The position numbers were made by a program, and so were the translations under genes. Below are positions 45,701 through 55,319 of a stretch of DNA of 64,000 nt, one piece after another. The notes beneath the pieces are model-generated. The model was not told the DNA's origin. It saw only the letters and a program-made list of their open reading frames with translations, and ran no database searches. Where the stretch lies: positions 186,001-250,000 of the forward strand of contig JAKLKC010000001.1 in NCBI GenBank assembly GCA_023150875.1, read 5' to 3'. The first letter of the stretch is position 1, and each line of letters opens with the position of its first letter. The DNA is from Myxococcota bacterium. Its GTDB lineage: Bacteria; Myxococcota_A; UBA796; UBA9615; JAKLKC01.

Positions 45701-46789
45701 ATGTCCTCCGATCCCCGCGTCGTCCCCGATCCCGACGAGGAAGCCTGGTCCGCCGCGGCGGAGGCCCTCGACCGCGCTGCGGACCTCCTGGACGCGGGGC
45801 GCGTGGACGACAGCGCCCGCGAAGCCCTCCAGGCGGCGTCGACCCTGGCCCGGGTCGTCGGCCCGGACCACCCGGACCACGGCAACGCCCTCGCCACCCT
45901 GGGGGCCGCCCTGGCCGCCTCGGGGGACGTGCGGGGGGCCATCGACGCCACCCGCCGGGCCCTGGCGGTCCACGACCTGTGGCCGGGGGAGGAGAGCGTC
46001 GCTCCCCTGGCCGCCGCCGCCCGGGCACAGCTCGGCGACCTGTTGATGAAGTCGGGCGCCTACGCCGAGGCGATCCGCCTGGCCGAGGAGGTGCGGGACG
46101 ACGCGGTGGCCCGGTGCGGCCCCGACTCCCCCGAGGCGGCCCGGGCGTGGAACTCCATCGGCGTCTGCTGGAAGCTCCAGGGGCGGTGGGCCGATGCCCG
46201 GGAGGCATACTCCCAGGCGGAAAAGGCGTGGGAGCGCGCCGGGGCGCCCCTCCCCGCGACGCTGTTCCACAACCTCGCCGGGCTGGCCTGCGCCACGGAC
46301 GACTTCGCCGCCGCCGAGGTCCACGCCCGCGCCGCCGTGGAAGCGCGCCGGGGCGAGGGGGATCCCTTCGCCCTCGGGACCGACCTCGCCGGACTCGGCG
46401 ACGCCCTGGCGGGCCAGGGGAGGCTCCCGGAGGCGGTCGAGACGTACCGGGAGGCCATCCAGCTCCTGGGATCCGCCCGCCCCCACCACCCCGAGATCGC
46501 TTACGCGCTCCACAACCTGGGGGACGCCCTGGCGGACCTGGGGAAGGCACGGGAGGCGGAGGCCGCCTACCGCGACTCCATCCAGCGCAAGGTCCGGGCC
46601 TTCGGCGAAGAGGACGGCGAGGTGGCCGCCTCCCGGAACAACCTGGCGGCGCTGCTGGCGACGGCGGGGCGGCGGGAGGAGGCGAAGCTCCTCTCGCGGC
46701 GGGCGGTCCGCGCCGCGCGGCGCCTGCCCGCGGGCCATCCCGTGCGCTCGGGGTGCGAGGCCCTGGCGCGGGAGCTGGGCGTCCGCTGA
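45701..46789 (+). CDS. TPR protein (TPR_12/NB-ARC-partner type)
   Basis: A 362-residue soluble protein made of about seven TPR units of the longer 42-residue type (ALATLGAALAASGDVRGAIDATRRALAVHD, AWNSIGVCWKLQGRWADAREAYSQAEKAW, DLAGLGDALAGQGRLPEAVETYREAIQLL, ALHNLGDALADLGKAREAEAAYRDSI). Such arrays bind peptides or partner proteins. It has no signal peptide or catalytic domain. ATG at 45701. It diverges from the transport operon, so a shared regulatory region is possible. Confidence 0.82.
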   Translation: MSSDPRVVPDPDEEAWSAAAEALDRAADLLDAGRVDDSAREALQAASTLARVVGPDHPDHGNALATLGAALAASGDVRGAIDATRRALAVHDLWPGEESVAPLAAAARAQLGDLLMKSGAYAEAIRLAEEVRDDAVARCGPDSPEAARAWNSIGVCWKLQGRWADAREAYSQAEKAWERAGAPLPATLFHNLAGLACATDDFAAAEVHARAAVEARRGEGDPFALGTDLAGLGDALAGQGRLPEAVETYREAIQLLGSARPHHPEIAYALHNLGDALADLGKAREAEAAYRDSIQRKVRAFGEEDGEVAASRNNLAALLATAGRREEAKLLSRRAVRAARRLPAGHPVRSGCEALARELGVR

Positions 46790-46907
46790 CGCGTCCCGGG
46801 GACGACCGCGGCGGGATGGGCATGGCGACCCGGACGCTTGCGTGTATCATGGCCGTTGCCCGCCGCGTCCACCCGTTCGGCACCGCCGACAGAGGAGTCT
46901 GGTCCCC

Positions 46908-47267
46908 ATGAACGACTTGCAGTTGCAGAAGTCATCCACCGGCCTCGACGCCAACGTGGCGGCCGCCATCGCCTACGTCCCCATCGTCGCCCTGGTGTTC
47001 CTGCTCATCGAGAAGACGAGCCGGTTCGTGAAGTTCCACGCCGTGCAGTCCCTCGGCCTCGCGGTGGGGTGGATGGTGATCTGGTTCGCCCTGATGGTGA
47101 TCGGGATGATCCCGGTGGTGGGCTGGCTCACGGTGCTGCTGTGGCCGATCCTCGGCATCGGCATGTTCGTCCTTTGGGTGGTGGCGCTGGTCAAGGCCTT
47201 CCAGGGCCAGCAGTGGAAGCTGCCGGTCCTGGGCGACATCGCCGCGAAGCAGAGCACGAACCTCTGA
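46908..47267 (+). CDS. DUF4870-like small membrane protein
   Basis: A 119-residue protein with three membrane helices and the motif sequence IAYVPIVALVFLLIEKTSRFVKFHAVQSLGL, typical of DUF4870 (Tic20-like) proteins. The FVKFHAVQSL segment after the first helix is the most conserved part of the family. Function is unknown. GAGGAG lies in the leader 12 bases before the ATG. Confidence 0.85.
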   Translation: MNDLQLQKSSTGLDANVAAAIAYVPIVALVFLLIEKTSRFVKFHAVQSLGLAVGWMVIWFALMVIGMIPVVGWLTVLLWPILGIGMFVLWVVALVKAFQGQQWKLPVLGDIAAKQSTNL

Positions 47268-47352
47268 TCCTTTCCGAGCGACCGAGGCTCCGGGCCCCGG
47301 GACGTCTCCCGGCGATGGCCTCGTCGCCCCTGCGCGCCGTCCCGGGCGCCCC

Positions 47353-48801
47353 GTGGACATGAACCCCCTCCTCACCGCCTCCGCCGCCCGCCTCGCCGCG
47401 ATGGTCCGCACCGGCCAGGTCTCCTCCCGGGAGGTGGTGGAGGTCCACGTCGAGCGGATCCGCTCCCTGAACCCGACCCTGAACGCCCTGGTCGCCGACC
47501 GTTTCCACGATGCCCTCGTCGAGGCGGACGCCGCCGACCGCCGGGTGCGGGAGGAGGGCCCGGAAGGGCTGCCACCCCTGCTGGGGGTCCCCTGCTCCAT
47601 CAAGGAGTCCTTCGCGCTCCGGGGCATGCCCTGGACCTCGGGGCTGGTGGCCCGGACGGGGGTGGTGGCCGAGGACGACGCCACGGCCGTCTCGCGCCTC
47701 CGGGCCGCGGGCGCCATCCCCCTCGGCGTGACCAACACCTCCGAGCTCTGCATGTGGATGGAGACCTACAACCGGGTGTACGGGCGCACCAACAACCCTT
47801 ACGACCGCCGGAGGATCGTGGGGGGCAGCTCCGGGGGCGAGGGGGCGATCGTCGGGGCCGGGGGGACCCCCTTCGGGCTCGGCGCCGACGTGGGCGGATC
47901 CATCCGCATGCCCGCGTTCTTCAACGGCGTGTTCGGCCACAAGCCCACCGGGGGGCTGGTCCCCAACTCCGGCCAGTTCCCCATCGCCGAGGGCGAGGGC
48001 CTGCGCTACCTCACCACCGGCCCCATCGCCCGCCGGGCCGAGGACCTGATGCCCCTCCTCCGCGTCCTCGCGGGGCCCGACGGGTTGGACGCGCGGTGCC
48101 AGGAACTCCCCCTCGGGGACCCCGCCGAGGTCGACCTCTCGGAGCTGACGGTGTTGGACGTGGAGGGCAACGGCGCGAACCGCGTCGCGGAAGACCTCCG
48201 GGCCGCCCAGCGCCGCGCCGCCGAGGCGCTGGAGTCCAAGGGAGCCAAGGTGGTCCGCACCCGCATCGAGGGCCTGCGCTCCTCCTTCGAGATGTGGTCG
48301 ACGATGCTCTCCCGGGCCAGCGAGACGTCCTACTCGACCCTGCTGGGCAACGGCACGGCGGTGAACGCCCTGCGCCTCCTCCCCGCCTGGCTGGTCCGCC
48401 GCTCCCCCCACACCCTCCCCTCCATCGCCCTCGCCCTGGGCGAGCACGTCGCCGTGGCCCGGGGCAGCAAGGGCGAGAAGGTGGCGGCCGCCACCCGTGC
48501 CCTCCGGGAGGAGATCTCCTCCCGCCTGGGGCCGATGGGGGTGATGCTCTACCCCTCCCACTCCCGGCCCGCCCCCCGGCACCGCGCTCCCCTGCTGACC
48601 CCCACGGCGTGGGTCTACACCGCCATCCTCAACGTGCTGGAGCTCCCCGCCACCCAGGTCCCCCTGGGCCTGGACCGCAGGGGGATCCCCCTCGGCGTCC
48701 AGGTGGTGGCGAACCACGGCCGGGACCACGTCTCCATCGCCGTCGCCCTGGCCCTGGAGGAGGCGTTCGGGGGATGGGTGCCACCCCCCGCGACGGCCTG
48801 A
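47353..48801 (+). CDS. Amidase (amidase signature family)
   Basis: A 482-residue enzyme of the Ser-cisSer-Lys family. The lysine is in GVPCSIKESFALRG, the cis-serine in IVGGSSGGEGAIVGAGG, and the nucleophile region in GADVGGSIRMPAFFNGVFGHKPT. EDDATAVSRLRAAGAIPLGVTNTSE and the C-terminal LELPATQVPLGLDRRGIPLGVQVV also match. It is closer to FAAH2-like general amidases than to GatA, as it stands alone without gatB or gatC. Substrate unknown. GTG at 47353 or ATG at 47359 could both be used. Confidence 0.9.
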   Translation: MDMNPLLTASAARLAAMVRTGQVSSREVVEVHVERIRSLNPTLNALVADRFHDALVEADAADRRVREEGPEGLPPLLGVPCSIKESFALRGMPWTSGLVARTGVVAEDDATAVSRLRAAGAIPLGVTNTSELCMWMETYNRVYGRTNNPYDRRRIVGGSSGGEGAIVGAGGTPFGLGADVGGSIRMPAFFNGVFGHKPTGGLVPNSGQFPIAEGEGLRYLTTGPIARRAEDLMPLLRVLAGPDGLDARCQELPLGDPAEVDLSELTVLDVEGNGANRVAEDLRAAQRRAAEALESKGAKVVRTRIEGLRSSFEMWSTMLSRASETSYSTLLGNGTAVNALRLLPAWLVRRSPHTLPSIALALGEHVAVARGSKGEKVAAATRALREEISSRLGPMGVMLYPSHSRPAPRHRAPLLTPTAWVYTAILNVLELPATQVPLGLDRRGIPLGVQVVANHGRDHVSIAVALALEEAFGGWVPPPATA

Positions 48802-48903
48802 CGGGGCGGTCCCCGGGGCTCCAGCGGATCTCGTGCTTCCACGCGCCGTCGGATCGCGCGTGCGGAGGGTCGGACTGCGGGGGAGTGGGGCACGTGCAGG
48901 TGT

Positions 48904-49015
48904 GCGGGCACGAGGCACGAGCGCAAGGCACGGGGCGCGAGCGCGAGGCGCAAGCACGAGGCGCGGGCACGAGACTCGAGCACGAGGCGCGGGCACGAGG
49001 CATGAGGCACGGGCT
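48904..49015. repeat. Degenerate 12-base tandem repeat, amidase/lipoprotein gap
   Basis: About nine imperfect copies related to GCGGGCACGAGG lie in the 280-base gap between the amidase stop and the convergent lipoprotein stop. The repeat leaves three frames open on the minus strand, but they code low-complexity Arg/Cys/Ser/Pro peptides. Confidence 0.55.
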
Positions 49016-49081
49016 CGGGGTGGGGGGACTCGGCCGAGGATGCGTCCGACGGCGCCGGCGACCCCCGGGTCGCCGATTCGG

Positions 49082-51283
49082 TCAGATCCCCAGCAGCACG
49101 AACACGGCGCCGGCGTCGGCCCCCCCCTCGTCCCAGCCGGGCGCGGCGATCACCAGGTCGGCGCGGCCGTCGCCGCTCAGGTCCCCGGGGGCGGCCAGGC
49201 GCTCCCCCACCCGGTCACCGGCGTGCTCGCCCACGAAGGCCACGGCGCCGGTGCCCAGCAGGACCTCGCCCGCGAGGGCGTGGAGGGGGCCGGGGACGAC
49301 GAAGACGCCACCGGGCGCGACGTCGCCCCCGGGGGCGCCCACCGCCGCGTCCGACGTGCCGTCCCCGTCCAGGTCCCCCGCCACCACCAGCACCGAGGCG
49401 GCGGATCCGGGGATCCCCACGAAGGAGACCTCCGCGTCCGCGGAGTCCCGGAGCGCGCCGAAGCCCCCGGCGGCCCCCCGGAAGACCGAGACCCTCCCCG
49501 AGCCCGACACCGCGCCGGGAGCCCCCATCCAGATCTCCCCGCGACCGTCGCCGTCCACGTCGCCGAGCCCCCCGACCTGCGCCCCCAGCTCCTCGTGCTC
49601 CCCGGTGGTGACGAACACGGTGTTGGCGTCTTCCATCAGGGTCAGCGACCAGCTCGCGGCGCTCCGCCCCAGGAAGAGGGCGACGCGGCCGTCGCCGGCT
49701 CCGTAGCCGGGGCTCCCCACCAGCAGGTCCGCCACGCCGTCGCCGTCCACGTCCGGCACCACGGCGACCGCGCCCCCGACCCCGGCGCCGTCCGACGGGC
49801 TCCCCAGCAGCGCCACGTCGGCCTGGGAGTCGTCCGAGATCCCCCCCCACGCCCCGCCGAGGAACACGTAGGCGGCGCCCGCCCCCGCGCCGGGGGCACC
49901 CACCACCAGGTCGTCGGTCCCGTCGCCGTCCAGGTCCCCGGCCCCCAGAGCCGCCCCGAAGGCCGATCCCGCCGACGTCCCCTCGATGGCCACCGCCGAG
50001 GCGAGGGGGAAGTCCCCGGCCCCGAACGCCCCCATCACCAGGTAGATCCGACCGAGCCCCCCCGCCGCCCCGGGCGCCCCCACGGCGACGTCGGGCTGCC
50101 CGTCCCCGTCGAAGTCGCCCACCGCCAGCGATGCCCCCGCCTCGTCCCCCGCGGCGCCTCCCAGGAGCAGGGCGTCGGCCAGCAGGTCCAGGGTGAAGGG
50201 ATCGCCGGCCACACCGGGGACCCTCTCGGCCCTCCCCGCCTCCGCCGCCGCCCCACCGCCCCCCGGGGCGCCCACCACCAGGTCCGGCAGGGCGTCGCCC
50301 GCCAGGGCTGCCGCCGCCAACGAGGCGCCCAGCCGGTCGCCGGGCCCCCCGAGCCGCGCCGTGGGGAAGGTGGACAGCGAGATGGGCCCCGCCGCGGGGA
50401 AGGCGTCCACGCGGCCGTCGCAGTCCTCGTCGGTCCCGTCGGCCACGTCCAGGGCGTGGGGACCGATCCCCGGATCGCCATCGTCGCAGTCGCCTTCGCA
50501 GGGGCCGGTCCCGTCGCCATCGCCGTCGGGCACGTCGTCGGGGACCCCGTTGCAGTCGCCGTCGGCCCCGTCGCAGACCTCGACGCCCCCCGGCACCACG
50601 TCGGCCCGACCGTCGTCGCAGTCACCCCCGCAGGTCGTGTAGCCGTCGCCGTCCAGGTCGAACCCCTCGTCCGCCTCCCCGTCGCAGTCCTGGTCCACCC
50701 CGTCGCACGCCTCGACGCCCCCCGGCGCCACGTCGGCCCGGTGGTCGTCGCAGTCGCCCCCGCAGCTCGTGTAGCCGTCGCCGTCCAGGTCGAACCCCTC
50801 GTCCACCTCCCCGTCGCAGTCCTGGTCCACCCCGTCGCACGTCTCCGCGGCGGCGGGGTGCACTCCCGGGTGGGCGTCGTCGCAGTCCCCCTCCCCCTCG
50901 CAGGCCCCGTCCCCGTCGACGTCCAGCCCCGGGTCCTCGTCCGCGTCGCCGTCGCAGTCCTCGTCGGCGTGGTCACACGTCTCGACGGCACCGGTGTACA
51001 CGCCGGGATCGGCGTCGTCGCAGTCCCCGAAGCAGGTCGCCACGCCGTCCCGGTCCGCGTCGAACCCCTCGTCCACCTCGCCGTCGCAGTCGTTGTCCAG
51101 GCCGTCGCACCCCTCCGAAGCATGGGGAGAGACCGACGCCTCGAAGTCGTCGCAGTCCCCCTCCGCCGCGGTGACGCCGTCGCCGTCCGCGTCCCCGCCC
51201 GGGGTGTGTCCGGGGGAGCACCCGGCGGCGAGGGCCAGCGCGGCGAGCAGAGAGGTCATCGCACGGATCGGGCTTTGTCCCAT
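49082..51283 (-). CDS. Lipoprotein with six MopE-type units and FG-GAP repeats
   Basis: A 733-residue surface lipoprotein. Lipobox LALAAGCSPG near residue 20. Residues about 30-290 contain six Cys/Asp-rich units (DADGDG...GDCDD...E.CDGLDNDCDGE). Residues about 310-730 contain about seven FG-GAP/integrin-alpha-like blades with calcium loops (SLAVGDFDGDGQPDVAVGAPG, GDLDGDGTDDLVVGAPG, PDVDGDGVADLLVGSPG). Both parts suggest calcium-dependent binding on the cell surface. ATG with GAGGAGG upstream. It follows the kinase gene on the same strand. Confidence 0.9.
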   Translation of the reverse strand: MGQSPIRAMTSLLAALALAAGCSPGHTPGGDADGDGVTAAEGDCDDFEASVSPHASEGCDGLDNDCDGEVDEGFDADRDGVATCFGDCDDADPGVYTGAVETCDHADEDCDGDADEDPGLDVDGDGACEGEGDCDDAHPGVHPAAAETCDGVDQDCDGEVDEGFDLDGDGYTSCGGDCDDHRADVAPGGVEACDGVDQDCDGEADEGFDLDGDGYTTCGGDCDDGRADVVPGGVEVCDGADGDCNGVPDDVPDGDGDGTGPCEGDCDDGDPGIGPHALDVADGTDEDCDGRVDAFPAAGPISLSTFPTARLGGPGDRLGASLAAAALAGDALPDLVVGAPGGGGAAAEAGRAERVPGVAGDPFTLDLLADALLLGGAAGDEAGASLAVGDFDGDGQPDVAVGAPGAAGGLGRIYLVMGAFGAGDFPLASAVAIEGTSAGSAFGAALGAGDLDGDGTDDLVVGAPGAGAGAAYVFLGGAWGGISDDSQADVALLGSPSDGAGVGGAVAVVPDVDGDGVADLLVGSPGYGAGDGRVALFLGRSAASWSLTLMEDANTVFVTTGEHEELGAQVGGLGDVDGDGRGEIWMGAPGAVSGSGRVSVFRGAAGGFGALRDSADAEVSFVGIPGSAASVLVVAGDLDGDGTSDAAVGAPGGDVAPGGVFVVPGPLHALAGEVLLGTGAVAFVGEHAGDRVGERLAAPGDLSGDGRADLVIAAPGWDEGGADAGAVFVLLGI

Positions 51284-51338
51284 GGCGAGGGTCCTCCTCG
51301 GTTCTCGGCTGCGGGCCAGCCCGGTGTGCGGCGGCTCC

Positions 51339-52550
51339 TCAGCCGGAGGCGCGCCCCCCCTTCCGGGAGGGGATCGTCTCGTCTTCCTCCGACCCGTCCT
51401 CGCGGGAGGGCAGGACCTCGATCTGGACGGAGGGCAGGTCCAGCGTGGAGTCCCCGGAATCCGAGCCGTCCGTAGCGATGGACGGCGCGGTCCGGGATGG
51501 ATCCACGGGGGTGAAGAACGCGCTTGTGGACTCGCCGGGGCCCGGATCCGAGGGCCGGGACGGGCTCCCGCCCCGGGAGGCGCCGGCGATCCGCTCGCGG
51601 CGGATCGCCGCCTCCGCGGCCCGGACGTCGGCGACGAAGGCGGCGACGGACCTCCCGAAGGCCACCCGGTCCCGCAACTCCTCCATCGCCCGCAACATCT
51701 CCCGGGCGTCGGCGAAGCGGTCTTCGGGGGCGCTCATCAGGCACCGCTCCAACAGGCCGTGGAAGAGGGGGTGCTCGGCCCGGATCCTCCCCAGCGCCGG
51801 CCCCACCTCGGCGCGGGCGACCCGCTCCAGCAACTCCACCAGGTCCTCCTCCTCCCGGGGCTCGAACAGGCGGTCCCCGGTCAGCATCTCGAAGACGATC
51901 ACGCCCAGGCTGAACAGGTCGGAGGGGGGACCGAGGCGTTCCCCCCGGACCTGCTCCGGGCTCATGTACATCGGGGTCCCCCGGGTCAGCCCCTCGCTCG
52001 TCTTGAAGAGGTTGAACTCCGACTTGGCGATCCCGAAGTCCATGACCTTCACCATGTCGGTGGTGGTCAGCATCAGGTTCGCCGGTTTCAGGTCCCGGTG
52101 GACCAGGTGGTGGACGCGGCCGTTCTCGTCCACCAGGCGGTGGGCGTGGTCCAGGCCCCGGCAGACCTGGGTGGCGATGGTCAGCGCCAGCCCCGGCGGG
52201 ATTCTCCTGCGCCCCAGGCGGCACACCCGCAGCGCCCGGGACAGGGGTACCCCGTCGAGGAACTCCATGGAGATGTAGTAGTAGCCGTCGGAGCAGCCGA
52301 ACTCGTAGACCTCGCAGAGGTTCGGGTGCTGGAGGCGCCCGCCGATCCGCGCCTCGTTCACCAGCGCCTGGACCTGCCGGGCGTTGATGCCCGTCGGGGG
52401 AGCCGGCAGGAGCTTCAGCGCGACCTGCTTGCTGAAACCCATCGTCCCGGCGAGGTGGGCCCGGTACACCTCGGCGCCGGAGCCCGCGCCGACGAACTCC
52501 ACCACGGTCAGGCGCCCGATCTCTACAGGCAGCTTGGAAATCGCTGGCAT
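51339..52550 (-). CDS. Ser/Thr protein kinase with disordered tail
   Basis: A 403-residue kinase. Residues about 10-285 form the domain with GAGSGAEVYRA glycine loop, QVALKLLP lysine, HRDLKPANLML, VMDFGIAKS and GTPMYMSPEQVRGE. All catalytic residues are present. Residues 300-403 are Ser/Pro/Asp/Glu-rich and probably disordered; no membrane helix. The ATG at 52550 (MPAISKLPVEIG) fits the family. It lies 55 bases before the MopE/FG-GAP lipoprotein gene on the same strand, so the two may be cotranscribed. Confidence 0.92.
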   Translation of the reverse strand: MPAISKLPVEIGRLTVVEFVGAGSGAEVYRAHLAGTMGFSKQVALKLLPAPPTGINARQVQALVNEARIGGRLQHPNLCEVYEFGCSDGYYYISMEFLDGVPLSRALRVCRLGRRRIPPGLALTIATQVCRGLDHAHRLVDENGRVHHLVHRDLKPANLMLTTTDMVKVMDFGIAKSEFNLFKTSEGLTRGTPMYMSPEQVRGERLGPPSDLFSLGVIVFEMLTGDRLFEPREEEDLVELLERVARAEVGPALGRIRAEHPLFHGLLERCLMSAPEDRFADAREMLRAMEELRDRVAFGRSVAAFVADVRAAEAAIRRERIAGASRGGSPSRPSDPGPGESTSAFFTPVDPSRTAPSIATDGSDSGDSTLDLPSVQIEVLPSREDGSEEDETIPSRKGGRASG

Positions 52551-52689
52551 CGCGTGTGGCCCCCCGTGGCCCACAGGTTAGCACCGATCCCCGTCGTTCC
52601 CCTCCGGCCTCAGGGAAGGGAGGGCGGGACGGACCCTGGAACCCAACAACGGCGCGCGGTCGGCTGCCCGCCGCCGGAGATCCGGGGGC

Positions 52690-54663
52690 TCAGATCGCGT
52701 CCGGGCCGACGATCCGCCCCACCACCGCCGAGGCCGCCACCACCAGCGGGCTGGCGAGGTAGACCTTCCCGGGACCGCTCCGCCCGGGGAAGTTCCGGTT
52801 GATGGCCGACACCGTCACCTGTTCCGGATCCTGGCTGACCCCCGGTCCCGCCTTGATGCAGGCGCCGCAGGAGGGGTCGATCAGGCGGGCCCCCACCCGC
52901 CGGAAGAGCTCGACGTAGCCCCTCTCCTCCGCGTAGCGCTTGATCTTCTGGCTCCCGAACTGGATGTAGAGCTGGACGCCCTCGTGGACCCGCAGCCCCC
53001 TCTCGTCGGCCCGGCGCAAGACCCGGGCGTACATGTCCATGTCCTCCATCTTGCCGCCGGTACACGAGCCGCCGTAGGCGATCTGGATGGGCACCTCCTC
53101 CAGTCCATCGATGGGGATCCCGTTCCGGGGGTCGCCGGGCCGGGCGACCATCACCGGCACCGAGGCCAGGTCCACGTCGAAGGTCCGGGCGTAGGAAGCC
53201 CCCTCGTCGGAGCGCAGCAGGCGCCCCTCCAGGTCCCCGCGGGTGAGACCCGGACGGTTGGCCAGCAGGTAGCGGACGACGACGTCGTCGGCCTCGATGA
53301 TCCCCGTGAACGCGCCGGCCTCCACGGCCATGTTCGTCAGGGTGGCGCGCTCGTCGACGGAGAGGCCGGCGACGCCGGGGCCGGTGAACTCCAGCACCTT
53401 CCCGATCCCCCCGCCCTGGCGGAAGAACGCGTCCGACATCAGGTGGAGGATCAGGTCCTTGGCCGCCACCCCCTCCCGCAGGTGGCCCGAGAGGCGGAAG
53501 CACACCGTCTCGGGGACGGCGACCCGCACGTCCCGGGTGAACCAGGCGTTCGCCATGTCGGTGGAGCCGACGCCGAACGCGAAGGCGCCCAGGGCCCCCG
53601 CGGTGCAGGTGTGGCTGTCGGTCCCGGCGACGACGTCCCCGGGAAGGGCCAGGTCCTCGATCACCGCGTTGTGGCAGATCGCCTCGGAGCCCCCGTCCGG
53701 GGACTCGTCGTACAGGCGGATCCCATGGGCGCGGGTGAACTCCCGCTGGGTGACGGCGAGGCCGTCGGCCCGCTCCAGCAGGCCCATCCTGCGGTGGGCC
53801 TCGGGCATGACCTGGCCGAGGAAGGTCAGGTGGTCCCGGAACGCGAACACCGACTCCGGCTCGGACACCCGGGCGTCGGGCCCGAAGCCCATCCGGAACA
53901 GGGCCGCCGCCATGGGCGTGACGTAGTCGTGGGTGAAGCGGATGGAGGTCCGGACGAACAGGGCGTCGCCGGGGCGCACCGCGGGCACCCCCACGGCGCC
54001 GGTGCCGGCGTCGGCGATGGCCTGGCGGGCCAGGATCTTCTCGGCGATCGTCATGGCCCGGGGTGCCGTGGCGACGGCGGGGGGCCGGACCTCTCCCCTC
54101 AGGCGGGCGCGGTTGTACTGGAAGAGGCCCCCGTACTCGACGATGTCGCGGCTGATGGGATCGAGGCCGCCGGTGAACTCCGCGAGGGGGATCTCCTCCC
54201 CCGCGAGGATCCGGGGCACCAGGCCGAAGTCCGTGGACGTCAGCAGGCCGATGTTCTGGCTGTTCTGGCCGTAGATCTTCTCGATGGAGCGGGCGATCAC
54301 CAGCCGGATCCCCGCCCAGAACTCCGCGTAGGGCGCCGTCTCGCGGGAGGATCCGCAGCCCTTGCTGAGCCCCGAGACCACCACCCCGAAGCCCCCGCCC
54401 TTCACGTCGTCCTTGAGGACGCACCCGCCCCGAAGTCCGATCAGGGCGTACTCCGCCAGGGTCTCGTCGTAGTAGAAGCACACCCAGCCCGGCGTGATCT
54501 CGTCGGTGCTGATGTTGTCCATCAGCGCGCGCTCGGGGTCCCAGGGGAGGTCCTCCCCCACGAACTGGCGCCGGACGAGGTCCGTGTCGGCGGTGAGCTG
54601 GAGGATCCGACCGTCGAACCTCACGGTGGCGGGACGGCGGGGGATCTTCGTCGGGGCGTCCAT
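52690..54663 (-). CDS. One-chain aconitase-superfamily dehydratase, LeuD-LeuC order
   Basis: A 657-residue protein. The swivel domain comes first (residues about 10-200: MDNISTDEITPGW, GVVVSGLSKGCGSSRETAPYAE), then the catalytic LeuC/aconitase domain (about 205-657) with VRTSIRFTHDY, GTDSHTCTAGALGAFAFGVG and DPSCGACIKAGPG. The Cys in SHTC and the CxxC pair are the [4Fe-4S] ligands. This is the reverse of normal aconitase order. The substrate may be isopropylmalate, homocitrate or a related hydroxyacid. ATG at 54663 gives MDAPTKIPRRPATVRF; an upstream ATG at 54756 would add a Pro/Arg-rich tail. No other leu genes are nearby. Confidence 0.9.
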   Translation of the reverse strand: MDAPTKIPRRPATVRFDGRILQLTADTDLVRRQFVGEDLPWDPERALMDNISTDEITPGWVCFYYDETLAEYALIGLRGGCVLKDDVKGGGFGVVVSGLSKGCGSSRETAPYAEFWAGIRLVIARSIEKIYGQNSQNIGLLTSTDFGLVPRILAGEEIPLAEFTGGLDPISRDIVEYGGLFQYNRARLRGEVRPPAVATAPRAMTIAEKILARQAIADAGTGAVGVPAVRPGDALFVRTSIRFTHDYVTPMAAALFRMGFGPDARVSEPESVFAFRDHLTFLGQVMPEAHRRMGLLERADGLAVTQREFTRAHGIRLYDESPDGGSEAICHNAVIEDLALPGDVVAGTDSHTCTAGALGAFAFGVGSTDMANAWFTRDVRVAVPETVCFRLSGHLREGVAAKDLILHLMSDAFFRQGGGIGKVLEFTGPGVAGLSVDERATLTNMAVEAGAFTGIIEADDVVVRYLLANRPGLTRGDLEGRLLRSDEGASYARTFDVDLASVPVMVARPGDPRNGIPIDGLEEVPIQIAYGGSCTGGKMEDMDMYARVLRRADERGLRVHEGVQLYIQFGSQKIKRYAEERGYVELFRRVGARLIDPSCGACIKAGPGVSQDPEQVTVSAINRNFPGRSGPGKVYLASPLVVAASAVVGRIVGPDAI

Positions 54664-54777
54664 TCGGGGGGCGTCTCCATCCGGGGCCGCCGCCGTGCGG
54701 GGGCGGGGCGGGCGCCCGGGCGCGGTGATTCTAGGCACCCGCGGGGGGTGTCGCAACGCGGGGTCGCCGCGTCGGGC

Positions 54778-55203
54778 TCAGGGCTCGAGGCTGTCCCGGA
54801 TCTCGATGTGCCCCTCCAGGGTGCGCGCCACCGGGCAGCGGCCGGCGATCTCCAGGAGGCGGCGGACCTGGTCGTCGTCCAGGGGGCCGTGGAAGCGCAG
54901 GCGCCGGGTGAGGGCCGAGAGCTTCATGGGCTTCTCGTCACAGCCCTCGCAGTCGGTGCGGTGCTCGCGGGAGTGGGCCAGGAAGACCTCGACCTCCCTC
55001 AGGGGCCAGCCCTTCCGGTCGGCATAGAGGCGGACGGTCATCGCCGTGCACGCGCCGAGGGAGGAGAGCAGGAGGGCGTATGGATCGGGACCGGTGTCCG
55101 TCCCCGAGACCTCCTTGGGCTCGTCGGACGTCCACTGGTGCCGCCCGTCGCGGGCGAAGACCTGGAGTCCGGCGGTGGTGTGGACGTGGACCTCTCGACT
55201 CAC
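54778..55203 (-). CDS. OsmC-family peroxiredoxin-like protein
   Basis: A 141-residue OsmC fold protein. The first redox Cys is in LLSSLGACTAMTVRLYADRKGW and the second in IAGRCPVARTLEG. The insertion DCEGCDEKP belongs to the YhfA-like subgroup with HxxDCxxC. It should reduce organic hydroperoxides or handle related thiols in the cytoplasm. GTG at 55203 with GGAGGGG nine bases upstream. Divergent from the YceI-type lipoprotein. Confidence 0.93.
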   Translation of the reverse strand: MSREVHVHTTAGLQVFARDGRHQWTSDEPKEVSGTDTGPDPYALLLSSLGACTAMTVRLYADRKGWPLREVEVFLAHSREHRTDCEGCDEKPMKLSALTRRLRFHGPLDDDQVRRLLEIAGRCPVARTLEGHIEIRDSLEP

Positions 55204-55319
55204 GGGATCCCCCTCCGTTCGTGCATCGGGGCACGGGAGACGTTTCCGTTGACAGCCCGGACGGCGACCTCTAACGTCGGTCGGATCGCCGCCCCGGGCG
55301 ATGCGGAGGAGACGACGAC

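Noticed and set aside
48615-49010. Cys/Arg/Ser-rich minus-strand peptides after the amidase
   Set aside because: They arise from reading a 12-base tandem repeat in all three frames and overlap the end of the amidase gene.
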